From positions 1 through 21,601 of the forward strand of contig JAFAAP010000169.1 in NCBI GenBank assembly GCA_023426505.1: a stretch of DNA of 21,601 bases, written 5' to 3'. The notes beneath the pieces were generated by a model that saw nothing but the letters and a program-made list of their open reading frames with translations, was not told where the DNA came from and did not search any database. The position numbers and the translations under genes are program-made. Positions 7,140-14,684 of the stretch are shown piece after piece. Positions within the stretch are counted from its first letter, which is position 1; the number at the start of each line of letters is the position of its first letter. This stretch comes from Pseudomonadota bacterium (lineage in GTDB: Bacteria > Pseudomonadota > Alphaproteobacteria > Rhizobiales > Beijerinckiaceae).

Positions 7140-7535
7140 CTATCGCCGCCCCACGTCCGAGTTCGGAACCGCCTCCGGCTCGCCTTCGGTCAGGGCATGG
7201 GTGACGAGGCGGCCATCCTGGAGGACAACCTGCTCGACCTGGACCGGGGCCTCCCTCCCGCCGATGCCGATAACGCCGTCCCGTTCCAGCACAATCACGC
7301 GGTTGCCGTCGGTCGTCCTGAACAGCACGCGTTCCACTTCGCCGAGCCTCTCGCCCTGCTCGTTGGAGAAGTCCATCTCCTCGATCTCGCCGGTGCGCAT
7401 CACCTGGGACGGGAGCGAAATCTCTCCAGTCCCGTCGGGCGACGTGGGGGGAATGATCCGCGACGTCTGCGCCATTGTGCTCGTGGATGCGAGTGCGATT
7501 GCGCCGACGACTCCCGTGATGAGAATTCCTATCAT
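7140..7535 (-). CDS. exported PRC-barrel-like protein
   Basis: 131 residues from the ATG at 7535 (an in-frame TTG at 7544 is less likely). N-terminal hydrophobic segment/signal peptide (about 1-23, MAQ), then a PRC-barrel-like region (about 45-115: MRTGEIEEMDFSNEQGERLG ... VERVLF ... RVIVLERDGVIGIG ... VEQVVLQDGRLV). The glycine-rich GxIGIG loop matches the GGFLGIG of the barrel in the 73-1623 protein. A GGAAC-N17-GTTG element lies about 70 nt upstream. It appears to head a minus-strand set of four genes down to 5100. Function unknown. Confidence 0.8.
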   Translation of the reverse strand: MIGILITGVVGAIALASTSTMAQTSRIIPPTSPDGTGEISLPSQVMRTGEIEEMDFSNEQGERLGEVERVLFRTTDGNRVIVLERDGVIGIGGREAPVQVEQVVLQDGRLVTHALTEGEPEAVPNSDVGRR

Positions 7536-7537
7536 CG

Positions 7538-7885
7538 CTAACAACCCCCAGCTCGTCTTCGCTCAAGGCCGCAAAGCTCCGCAGAACCCGACCGGCGTCG
7601 GAGGCCAACAGGGAGCCTGGACCTGCGTTCCCACGCGGGACGAGGAGGCGAGGCGAACACCGTACGCTGGCGAACACAGATGCCACACTGTTCATGGTCT
7701 GGCAGCCAGCATCCGTGTGCGGGCGTACCGCGCACGAATTCGCCCTGGTTCTCGCTGGTAAGGGAGTAGACCGCCCGGCCGGCACCCCGGCGCACGTCGC
7801 GGATGCGCTGGCCCAGCCCGGGGCAGTCCTCGCCCGTGGCGCCGGGTTGGTCCGTCAGGCTACCATTACTCCCGCCTATGGGCAT
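7538..7885 (-). CDS. doubtful hypothetical ORF
   Basis: 115 codons from an ATG at 7885 with GGAG 8 nt before it. The first two thirds (LTDQPGATGEDCPGLGQRIRD ... RAVYSLTSENQGEFVRG ... CWLPDHEQ) has the high GC3 pattern of a true gene; the rest does not and overlaps the promoter-like element of the next gene. It may be a gene with a damaged 3' end. No signal peptide and no family recognised. Confidence 0.3.
   Translation of the reverse strand: MPIGGSNGSLTDQPGATGEDCPGLGQRIRDVRRGAGRAVYSLTSENQGEFVRGTPAHGCWLPDHEQCGICVRQRTVFASPPRPAWERRSRLPVGLRRRSGSAELCGLERRRAGGC
7606..7631 (-). promoter_or_regulatory. sigma-EcfG-like promoter for the PRC/coiled-coil/CAP set
   Basis: On the minus strand GGAAC (7631-7627), 17 nt, GTTG (7609-7606), about 70 nt before ATG 7535. 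Same spacing and same TGTTG -10 sequence as the elements at 1764-1789 and 4002-4027. Confidence 0.55.
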
Positions 7886-7977
7886 CAAATCGGCTCCATC
7901 AGAGCAGAACTTCGCGCTGTCGCGGCCGTTCTTCGTTCCAACATGCGAGGGGCCTCGGTGCCGACGGTCAACTGAAT

Positions 7978-7992
7978 CGGACCCGGGGTCCG
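7978..7992. promoter_or_regulatory. 15-nt dyad before the 52-residue peptide gene
   Basis: cggaccc-g-gggtccg is a perfect inverted repeat with a single central base, 36 nt before ATG 8029. As a hairpin the loop is too small, so an operator-like DNA site is the better reading; the regulator is unknown. Confidence 0.35.
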
Positions 7993-8028
7993 CTTGCCCA
8001 AATCCAGCACCCATCAGGGAGATCTTCG

Positions 8029-8187
8029 ATGAGGCCTGTTTTCACAAGTGCCGTCGCGCTCGCCGTGCTGTCGGCAGGCGCATCGGCTGCCGTGGCGCAA
8101 ACCAAGCCTAGCCCGCCGCCCGTTCCGAACGCGAGCGGCTCGCAGGGCACCAATCCCTCGACCTACGGGAACACGACGCCCCGATAG
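8029..8187 (+). CDS. small secreted Pro/Ser/Asn-rich peptide
   Basis: 52 codons plus stop, shorter than usual gene-finding limits. The ATG has a good ribosome site (GGGAG, 7 nt spacing). Residues 1-23 form a textbook signal peptide (ALAVLSAGASAAVA-Q) and the mature part is about 29 residues, rich in Pro, Ser, Asn, Thr and Gly with no cysteine. Codon use matches the neighbours. The next gene, a lipoprotein, begins within 30-75 nt and may be co-transcribed. The mature sequence gives no function. Confidence 0.65.
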   Translation: MRPVFTSAVALAVLSAGASAAVAQTKPSPPPVPNASGSQGTNPSTYGNTTPR

Positions 8188-8214
8188 GCCGCCCGCGCAC
8201 GGGCGACTTGCGCC

Positions 8215-8529
8215 GTGGAGACGGATCCATCAACCACCCAAGCACACCCAAGCGAGGATGAGCTGTACAAGCTTGCCATCGTTCTAGTAGCCTGCTTCGC
8301 AGCGGCCGCCTGTACTCCGACAACTACGGGGACGGTCGCTGGAGCGACCGCGGGAGTCATCGTGGGCGGTCCGGTCGGAGCCGTGGTCGGCGGTGGCATC
8401 GGTGCCGCGGCCAGTGCCGTGAACGACCCGCGGGTGGCGCACGCCAGCCCCAATCGCTGCTATGTTTACGATCAGCGCAACCGCCGGGTCATGGACGTCT
8501 ACGGTCGGCCGCACCTGCGTCCTTGCTAA
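8215..8529 (+). CDS. small glycine-zipper lipoprotein
   Basis: The frame opens at a GTG (8215), giving 104 residues, but the first 16 residues are hydrophilic and unlike a signal peptide. The lipoprotein signal (KLAIVLVACFAAAAC) starts just after, so a start at CTG 8263, with GAGG 5 nt before it, is possible; an ATG at 8258 is out of frame. After the lipobox cysteine comes a glycine zipper (VAGATAGVIVGGPVGAVVGGGIGAA in two hydrophobic helices) and a tail (NRCYVYDQRNRRVMDVYGRP) like that of many small alphaproteobacterial outer-membrane lipoproteins. Probably envelope-associated; exact role unknown. Confidence 0.7.
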   Translation: METDPSTTQAHPSEDELYKLAIVLVACFAAAACTPTTTGTVAGATAGVIVGGPVGAVVGGGIGAAASAVNDPRVAHASPNRCYVYDQRNRRVMDVYGRPHLRPC

Positions 8530-8946
8530 GGCGCATCCGCAAAAGTGGTACTTCAGGCGTGACCTTCCAATCTGAGGCAGATGACGCGGTTAGAGTTGAT
8601 GGACCGGCAGTGGCGGCCATGGGCCGCCTAGCTGCCGCAGCCGAACGTCTTCCATCGGCATGCTTCGATCGAGTCTCATCTCAAGCTCGAGAGGCCGGCT
8701 GGTGGTTGAACCGTCCCAAATACGTCCTGAGGCGGCTCAAGGCCTGGTACGAGGGTGGTGCGCCGGAGGAGCCGGGCTTTTATGGCATGACCGGGTTCCA
8801 AGCGACCAGATGCTGGTCTTTACCGTCTTCGTCGTACCCTGTCCGTCCAATCACGTCGGGAATTTCATCTCAAGGGCGATCCGGGGTGTATCGACCGTCG
8901 CAACGAACCGCGCCGGCTGGACAGAGCGCGAACTAAGTCGGTAGCC
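8530..8946 (+). other. long non-annotated stretch with a possible coding remnant
   Basis: No convincing gene. One plus-strand frame at about 8690-8800 has GC-rich wobble bases and reads WWLNRPKYVLRRLKAWYEG ... PEEPGFYGMTGF, then loses that pattern. It has no ribosome site or clear start, and I do not recognise it. It may be the remains of a gene. No transposon ends or RNA genes were seen. Confidence 0.35.
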
Positions 8947-8962
8947 CCGAGACCGGTCTCGG
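8947..8962. promoter_or_regulatory. perfect 16-bp palindrome upstream of the respiratory operon
   Basis: ccgagaccggtctcgg reads the same on both strands. It ends 24 nt before the -35 element of the putative actA promoter, a typical position for an activator or repressor site. No known factor is assigned. Confidence 0.4.
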
Positions 8963-8985
8963 AGCGGTAGCGGACCAAGTTTATC

Positions 8986-9010
8986 GGAACAGAGTTCTGT
9001 TCGCGGCGTT
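8986..9010 (+). promoter_or_regulatory. consensus sigma-EcfG promoter before actA
   Basis: GGAAC (8986-8990), 16 nt, CGTT (9007-9010): an exact match to the general-stress sigma factor consensus GGAAC-N16/17-CGTT of Alphaproteobacteria. A start site about 6-8 nt downstream would leave a leader of about 55 nt before ATG 9072. A dyad (gaacaga-gt-tctgttc, 8987-9002) overlaps the -35 element and could be an operator. This is the only promoter-like element found for the 12-gene operon. Confidence 0.6.
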
Positions 9011-9071
9011 TACCCCGACTGCCGCTAAAGCGCACCCTAGGCGTCGCGGGCGGCTCACCTAGCGGCGCGCA

Positions 9072-9734
9072 ATGTCCCAAATCTTCACGCCCGGTGCAGA
9101 TACGCGGTTGCGGATTGCGGCACTCCTCGCCGGTTTGGCTCTGTTGGGCGCTCCGCTGGTCGCCGGAGGGTATGTCGACTCGTCCTATCTCACCGACGTA
9201 GGTTGGCCACGTAACCAGCCCGTGCCGTTCAGCCATAAGCACCACGTCGGCGATGACGGGATCGACTGCCGCTACTGCCACGACAAGGTCGAGGTGAGTT
9301 CCGAAGCGGGGCTCCCGCCGACTTACACCTGCATGTCCTGCCATTCTCAACTCTACACGGGGTCTCCCGTGCTGGAGCCAGTCCGGCGCAGCCTTGCGAC
9401 GGGCGAGCCGATTCGCTGGAACCGAGTCGCGAAGGTGCCGGATTACGTATTCTTCAACCACGCCATCCACGTGAACCGCGGCGTCCCGTGTGCCACGTGC
9501 CATGGGCGCGTCGATCAGATGCCTTTGATGCGCCAGGCGCAGCCGTTTCAGATGCAGTGGTGTCTCGATTGCCATCGCAACCCGGCGCCCCATCTCCGCC
9601 CTCCCGAGATGGTCACGCGCATGGACTGGTCCGGCTGGGACGCGGAGGCGCACAAGGATTACGGCCGTCTCGCCGTGAAGGCCTACGGCATCGACCCGAA
9701 GAACCTCGACACCTGCACGGTCTGCCACCGATGA
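9072..9734 (+). CDS. actA: Alternative Complex III pentaheme cytochrome c subunit ActA
   Basis: 220 residues. One N-terminal hydrophobic segment (about 14-33) anchors or exports the protein, followed by five CXXCH heme c sites (66-70, 87-91, 140-144, 164-168, 215-219), the number typical of ActA. It transfers electrons from ActB towards the terminal oxidase on the periplasmic side. The start is fixed by an in-frame TAG four codons upstream, although no good ribosome site precedes the ATG. The last heme motif ends one residue before the stop, and that stop overlaps the start of actB (ATGA). First gene of the respiratory operon, directly after the EcfG-type promoter. Confidence 0.95.
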   Translation: MSQIFTPGADTRLRIAALLAGLALLGAPLVAGGYVDSSYLTDVGWPRNQPVPFSHKHHVGDDGIDCRYCHDKVEVSSEAGLPPTYTCMSCHSQLYTGSPVLEPVRRSLATGEPIRWNRVAKVPDYVFFNHAIHVNRGVPCATCHGRVDQMPLMRQAQPFQMQWCLDCHRNPAPHLRPPEMVTRMDWSGWDAEAHKDYGRLAVKAYGIDPKNLDTCTVCHR

Positions 9735-12709
9735 GCGCGAGAGACACCTTTTCGAACCATGTGGACGAGATCCGCCGCCGACTGGACGGCAAGAGCGGGC
9801 ATGCGTTCTGGCGCAGTCTCGAGGAGCTAAGCGACACGCCGGAGTTCCAGCGCCTGCTGGCAGTGGAGTTCCCGTCGATCGCGCGCAGCGCCGCGGAGTT
9901 CTCCCGCCGGGATCTCCTCAAATGTCTCGGCGCCGCGCTGGCGCTCGCGGGACTGGCGGGATGCTCGGACGAGGTGCAGCATACGGTGCCCTATGTGGAG
10001 GCGCCCGAGAACGTCATTCCGGGACGGCCGAAATACTACGCGACAGCGGCCCTGATGGGGGGCTTCGCGCAGCCCGTCCTAGGCGAGACTCATGTGGGGC
10101 GGCCGACGAAGCTCGAAGGCAATCCCGACCATCCGGCCGTGCTCGGCGCCACGGACGCCTTCACGCAGGCCGCGGTTCTCGGCCTCTACGACCCGGATCG
10201 GTCGCGCGCGCCGCGCTTTAACGGGCGGACGACGTCCTGGTCTGCCTTCGACGCCGCCATGGTGTCGCTCGCATCGCGCCTCGATGCGACGGACGGCGAA
10301 GGCTTCAGGCTGCTGACCGAAACGATAACGTCGCCGACGCTGTCGCGGCAGGTCGACGAGATGATGCGGCGCTGGCCGAAGGCGCGGTGGCACGTGCACG
10401 ATCCCGCCGGCAAGGACCTCAGATACGAGGCCGCGCGCATCGCGTTCGGCCGACCTCTCGAAGGACGGCTGCGGCCCGAGCGGGCCGAGGCCGTGGTGAG
10501 CCTCGACGACGACTGGCTTGGGCCCGGACCCAGGCAGACCATGCACGGGCGCGGCTGGGCCAGGCGACGCGAGCAATCGCAGCGGGGGCAGGGCGAGTGC
10601 CTGCTGTGGGTTGCGGAAGCGACTCCCTCGCTGACCGGCGCGATGGCGAGCGAGAGGGCCGTCGTGCCGGTGCGCCGCATGGGCGATCTCGTGCTTGCCC
10701 TTGCGGTGACCTTCGGGGCGTCCACGGAGCCAATGCCGGATCTCACGGAGGCGGAGCTCGGCTGGTTCGAGGGGGCCGCGCAAGCGCTGCGGACCCATCA
10801 CGGCCGCTCGCTCCTGACGGTCGGGGCGCAGCACGATCCTGGCCTTCAGGCCCTCGCGCTCCTGGTTAACGCCCGTCTCGGCAACCTCGGCAAGACGCTC
10901 GCACTCGCAGAGCCCAGTGTCGTTCTGCCGCCCGACGGCGGGCGCTCGCTCGAAGCCCTTGCCGACGACATGCGCGCGGGCGAGGTCACGTCGATCGCCA
11001 TGATCGAGACCAATCCGGTCTATACGAGCCCGGTCGACCTCGCATTCGGCGATCTCCTGCGGCGGGTCGAAACCCGGATCCACGCAGGCCTCCATTTCGA
11101 CGAGACGGCGGCCCTGTGCAGGTGGCACGTGCCGACGCAGCACGAACTTGAGAGCTGGGGCGACGCCCGGGCGGCGGATGGCCTAGTCACGCTGCTCCAA
11201 CCTCTGATCCGGCCGATCTTCGCCGGCCGCTCGCGCTATGCGGTCCTGCAGAACCTCCGCGGCGACATCGTCTCCGACGACCGTGTTCTGGTCGGCGAGA
11301 CATGGCGTGCAGCCTGGGGCGAGGCGTTCGATGAACGATGGGCGACCGCCTTGGTGCGCGGCTTCGTGCCGGAGAGCGCACCGCCGGAGGTGGCGGTCCA
11401 GCCGGCGGTAGAGACGCTTCCGCGTCCGGAAGAGGTGCAGCCGTCGGAGGATCTCACGGTGGTGTTCCAGCCGGATCCCTGCATCTGGGACGGGCGCTAC
11501 GCGAATGTGGCCTGGCTGCAGGAGTTGCCCAAGCCTCTGACGAAAGTCACGTGGGATAACGTGATCCTCGTCAGTCCCGCGCTGGCTGCCGAGATGAAGC
11601 TCGCCACGGGCAGCGAGGTCGTGCTCACGCTCGGGGAGCGTTCGGTCGCCGGCCCGGCCTTCGTCATGCCCGGGCAGGAGGAGCGCACGCTCACCGTGTT
11701 CCTCGGCTACGGGCGCGGGCCGACCGGCCAGGTGATGGACGGCCTCGGCTACGACGCCTATCGGATCCGCACCTCCGCCGCGCCATGGCATGCCTCTGGG
11801 GCGCGATTGACGCCGACCGGCAAGACCTGGCCGCTCGCCTCCACGCAGCTGCATTTCGCCCTGGACGGCCGCGACCTAGTGCGCTTCGTGAAGCGCTCGG
11901 AGCTGACTCCCGGACAGAATCCTCGGGAAAAGCCGGAGGTCGGCGAAAAGCACAACGACACGCTCTACCCGGTCTACGCGTACGACAGCCCCTCCTGGGG
12001 CATGTCGATCGACACGGACCTGTGCATCGGCTGCAATGCCTGCGTGGTTGCATGTGTGGCCGAGAACAACATCCCCATGGTCGGAAAGGAGCAGGTCGCG
12101 AAGGGACGGGAGATGCTGTGGCTGCGGGTCGACCGTTACTACGAGGGCCCGCCTGAGAATCCCAGGACCGTGTTCCAGCCGGTGCCGTGCATGCACTGCG
12201 AGAAGGCGCCCTGCGAGATGGGCTGTCCCGTCAACGCCACGACCCACAGCCACGACGGGCTGAATCAGCAGATCTACAACCGCTGCATCGGCACCCGCAC
12301 CTGTTCGTCCTTCTGTCCCTACAAGGTACGCCGCTTCAACTGGTTCGACTTCACCGGAGACGATCCGCCGGAACTGCAGGCCGTCCGCAATCCGGACGTG
12401 ACGGTCCGCGACCGCGGCGTCATGGAGAAGTGTACCTATTGCGTTCAGCGCATCCGTTCCGCCGAGATCACGGCCAAGATCGAAGGCCGCCCGATTCATG
12501 ACGGGGAGGTGCGGACCGCCTGCCAGCAGGCCTGCCCGACGAATGCCATCGTGTTCGGGGACGTGAAGGATCCGAGCACGGCGGTAGGTCTGCGAAAGGC
12601 GTCGATGCGGGACTACAGCCTCCTCGAGGAGGTCAACACGTGGCCGCGCACGACCTATCTTTCTCGCATCGAGGAGGAGCTGCCTATCCCGGAACCGTCG
12701 AAGGGCTAG
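9731..12709 (+). CDS. actB: Alternative Complex III molybdopterin-like/Fe-S subunit ActB
   Basis: 992 residues from the ATG overlapping the actA stop; the frame is open further upstream inside actA, but that part is out-of-frame shadow. Near the N-terminus a Tat-type SRRDLLK (RR 59-60) precedes a hydrophobic stretch ending in C78. The first about 740 residues resemble the molybdopterin oxidoreductase fold that in ActB carries no cofactor. The C-terminal ferredoxin part has 15 conserved cysteines: 765/768/771/775, 820/823/828/832, 852/858/862, 901/904, 931/935, the number expected for three [4Fe-4S] and one [3Fe-4S] clusters. It wires quinol oxidation at ActC to the hemes of ActA. Full length for the fused family. 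Confidence 0.95.
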   Translation: MSARDTFSNHVDEIRRRLDGKSGHAFWRSLEELSDTPEFQRLLAVEFPSIARSAAEFSRRDLLKCLGAALALAGLAGCSDEVQHTVPYVEAPENVIPGRPKYYATAALMGGFAQPVLGETHVGRPTKLEGNPDHPAVLGATDAFTQAAVLGLYDPDRSRAPRFNGRTTSWSAFDAAMVSLASRLDATDGEGFRLLTETITSPTLSRQVDEMMRRWPKARWHVHDPAGKDLRYEAARIAFGRPLEGRLRPERAEAVVSLDDDWLGPGPRQTMHGRGWARRREQSQRGQGECLLWVAEATPSLTGAMASERAVVPVRRMGDLVLALAVTFGASTEPMPDLTEAELGWFEGAAQALRTHHGRSLLTVGAQHDPGLQALALLVNARLGNLGKTLALAEPSVVLPPDGGRSLEALADDMRAGEVTSIAMIETNPVYTSPVDLAFGDLLRRVETRIHAGLHFDETAALCRWHVPTQHELESWGDARAADGLVTLLQPLIRPIFAGRSRYAVLQNLRGDIVSDDRVLVGETWRAAWGEAFDERWATALVRGFVPESAPPEVAVQPAVETLPRPEEVQPSEDLTVVFQPDPCIWDGRYANVAWLQELPKPLTKVTWDNVILVSPALAAEMKLATGSEVVLTLGERSVAGPAFVMPGQEERTLTVFLGYGRGPTGQVMDGLGYDAYRIRTSAAPWHASGARLTPTGKTWPLASTQLHFALDGRDLVRFVKRSELTPGQNPREKPEVGEKHNDTLYPVYAYDSPSWGMSIDTDLCIGCNACVVACVAENNIPMVGKEQVAKGREMLWLRVDRYYEGPPENPRTVFQPVPCMHCEKAPCEMGCPVNATTHSHDGLNQQIYNRCIGTRTCSSFCPYKVRRFNWFDFTGDDPPELQAVRNPDVTVRDRGVMEKCTYCVQRIRSAEITAKIEGRPIHDGEVRTACQQACPTNAIVFGDVKDPSTAVGLRKASMRDYSLLEEVNTWPRTTYLSRIEEELPIPEPSKG

Positions 12710-12712
12710 GCA

Positions 12713-14119
12713 ATGGAACGGAGCACCCGCATCGCGACCAGACCGCCTCACGATCCCTTCGCCGCGATCACGCAGCAGGTCGTCGGAATTCCGCTCAACT
12801 ACCGGCGCTGGCGCAACTGGTGGATCATGTTCGGGATTGCCAACCTGCTCCTGCTCTTGTTCTTCGTGTCCGCCGGCGTGCTGTTCTGGTATGGGGTCGG
12901 CGTCTGGGGCAACAACATCCCGGTCAACTGGGGCATCGCGATCTCGAACTACGTCTGGTGGCTCGGTATCGGCCATGCGGGCACGCTGATTTCGGCCATG
13001 CTGCTTCTTCTCAATCAGCATTGGCGCAACTCCCTCAACCGCTTTGCCGAGGCTATGACGCTGTTCGCGGTGACCTGCGCCGGCCTCTATCCCATCCTCC
13101 ACCTCGGTCGTCCGATCCGGTTTTACTGGATGGCACCTTATCCCAACACCATGAACGTGTGGCCGCAGTTCCGCAGCCCGTTGACCTGGGACTTCTTCGC
13201 GGTGCTGACCTATCTCACCGTGTCGGTGCTGTTCTGGTTCATCGGCACCGTGCCAGATCTCGCGGCGGCCCGCGACCGCGCCAAAGGCCGGTTCTGGCAG
13301 GTTTTCTACGGTCTCCTGGCACTCGGCTGGCGCGGGTCCGCCCGGCACTGGGCGCGCTGGCGCCAGTCCTACCGGCTCACCGCCGCAATCGCGGTTCCGC
13401 TGGTCATCTCGGTTCATTCCGAGATCTCCCTTCTGTTCGCGGCCGGTCCCATCCCGGGCTGGAACTCCACCGTGTTCCCGCCCTATTTCGTCGTCGGCGC
13501 CGCGTTCTCCGGCTTTGCGGTCGTATCGATGATCGCCGTGGTGCTGCGCCACGCCTTTCACCTGCAGGACCTCGTCACGGACCGCCACCTCGACCTCCTG
13601 GGCAAGCTGCTGCTCGCATCCGGCCTGATGACCGCGTACGGCTACGTCGTCGAAATCTATGCGTCCTATTACGGCGGCGAGCGCTACGAGATGGAAACGC
13701 TCTGGGACCGCTTCGCCGGCACCTATGCGTTCAGCTACTGGGGGGCCGTCGTGTGCAACTTCCTGCCGCTTCAGCTCCTCTGGTGGCGGCGCGTGCGCAC
13801 AGGGCCAGTCCTGCTCTTCCTGATCAGCCTCTCGGTGGCGGTCGGCATGTGGTTCGAGCGCTACATGCTGCTCGTGACCGGGCTCTACAAGGACTATCTC
13901 CCGTCCTCCTGGGGCATCTACGAAGTCAGTTTCTGGGAGTGGTCGCTCTATGCCGGCATGATGGGCGTGTTCTTCGTCCCGTTCCTGCTTCTCGTCCGCT
14001 TCCTGCCGATGATCTCGGCTTTCGAGGTCAAGGAGGCGCTCTACGAGGACCGGGAGGAGGACCGCCCGAGCGTGATCGACATGGGCGGGCAGCCGCAGGG
14101 AGCGCCGGACCATGCGTGA
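12713..14119 (+). CDS. actC: Alternative Complex III membrane subunit ActC (NrfD/PsrC family)
   Basis: 468 residues, mostly membrane helices (about ten). It belongs to the NrfD/PsrC-like quinone-binding family; the GIGHAGTLISA helix (H88) and LYPILHLGRP motif (H130, R133) are characteristic of ActC and lie near the proposed quinol site on the periplasmic side. It starts 3 nt after the actB stop, using AAGGG inside the actB end as ribosome site, and its own end overlaps actD by 8 nt. Forms the quinol-oxidising membrane core together with ActF. Confidence 0.95.
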   Translation: MERSTRIATRPPHDPFAAITQQVVGIPLNYRRWRNWWIMFGIANLLLLLFFVSAGVLFWYGVGVWGNNIPVNWGIAISNYVWWLGIGHAGTLISAMLLLLNQHWRNSLNRFAEAMTLFAVTCAGLYPILHLGRPIRFYWMAPYPNTMNVWPQFRSPLTWDFFAVLTYLTVSVLFWFIGTVPDLAAARDRAKGRFWQVFYGLLALGWRGSARHWARWRQSYRLTAAIAVPLVISVHSEISLLFAAGPIPGWNSTVFPPYFVVGAAFSGFAVVSMIAVVLRHAFHLQDLVTDRHLDLLGKLLLASGLMTAYGYVVEIYASYYGGERYEMETLWDRFAGTYAFSYWGAVVCNFLPLQLLWWRRVRTGPVLLFLISLSVAVGMWFERYMLLVTGLYKDYLPSSWGIYEVSFWEWSLYAGMMGVFFVPFLLLVRFLPMISAFEVKEALYEDREEDRPSVIDMGGQPQGAPDHA

Positions 14120-14684
14120 ACCGCACTCCCGCCGCGATACGCCCTACGATCTCTACGGCATCCTCGCCGAGTTCAGCGATCCCGACGATCTGATGAAGGC
14201 GGCACGCCGGGCGAAGGCGGAAGGTTTTCGCGCCATCGACGCGTTCTCGCCGTTCCCCATCGAGGGGCTGGCGGAAGAGATCGGCTTCAGGGACAGCCGC
14301 GTGCCCTTCGCAACCGTGGTCGGCGGCATCCTAGGAGCCGCATCCGGATACGGCCTGCAGGTCTACACCAATCTCGACTACCCGCTGAACGTCGGAGGGC
14401 GCCCCATCGTGGCCCCGACAGCCTTTATGTTGATCACGTTCGAGCTCCTCGTGCTCTTCGCCGTCCTGTTCGGCATCGGCGCCATGTTCGTATGCAACCG
14501 GCTCCCGCGCCTGCACCATCCGCTGTTCGAGGTCGACACGTTCCATCTCGCATCGCTCGACAAGTTCTTCCTCGTGATCTTCAGCAACGACGTGAAGTTC
14601 GATCCCAAGAGGACCCGCCGCTTCCTGCAGTCGCTCGGCCCCGAATGCATCAGGGACGTGCCATTCACGGGAGCGCCGGAATGA
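14112..14684 (+). CDS. actD: Alternative Complex III subunit ActD (DUF3341)
   Basis: 190 residues. A soluble N-terminal part (YDLYGILAEFSDPDDLMKAARRAKAEGF), two membrane helices (about 63-83 and 103-127), and a C-terminal domain with LASLDKFFLVIFSNDVKFD, all typical of DUF3341/ActD. It is a structural subunit at the cytoplasmic face of the complex with no cofactor. The start lies 8 nt before the actC stop, and its stop overlaps the actE start (ATGA). Confidence 0.95.
   Translation: MREPHSRRDTPYDLYGILAEFSDPDDLMKAARRAKAEGFRAIDAFSPFPIEGLAEEIGFRDSRVPFATVVGGILGAASGYGLQVYTNLDYPLNVGGRPIVAPTAFMLITFELLVLFAVLFGIGAMFVCNRLPRLHHPLFEVDTFHLASLDKFFLVIFSNDVKFDPKRTRRFLQSLGPECIRDVPFTGAPE

Noticed and set aside
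8251..8275. Resemblance of EDELYK-AAGCTT and a nearby GCGGCCGC to a GFP/vector junction
   Set aside because: The upstream and downstream sequence is ordinary genomic coding sequence and no other GFP sequence is present; the match is six residues and likely coincidence.
8987..9002. LexA (SOS) box reading of gaac...gttc before actA
   Set aside because: Spacing between GAAC and GTTC is 8 nt, not the 4 of the Gram-positive type, and Alphaproteobacteria use a direct GTTC-N7-GTTC repeat.
9488..9730. N-terminal extension of actB by 81 codons
   Set aside because: This part overlaps actA in another frame; the ATGA overlap at 9731 matches the other junctions of the operon.
11876..14113. 745-residue minus-strand ORF antisense to actB/actC
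   Set aside because: It is a GC3-driven shadow: the plus strand encodes unmistakable ActB cysteine motifs and ActC helices, and the antisense product is Arg/His/Asp-rich with no fold features.
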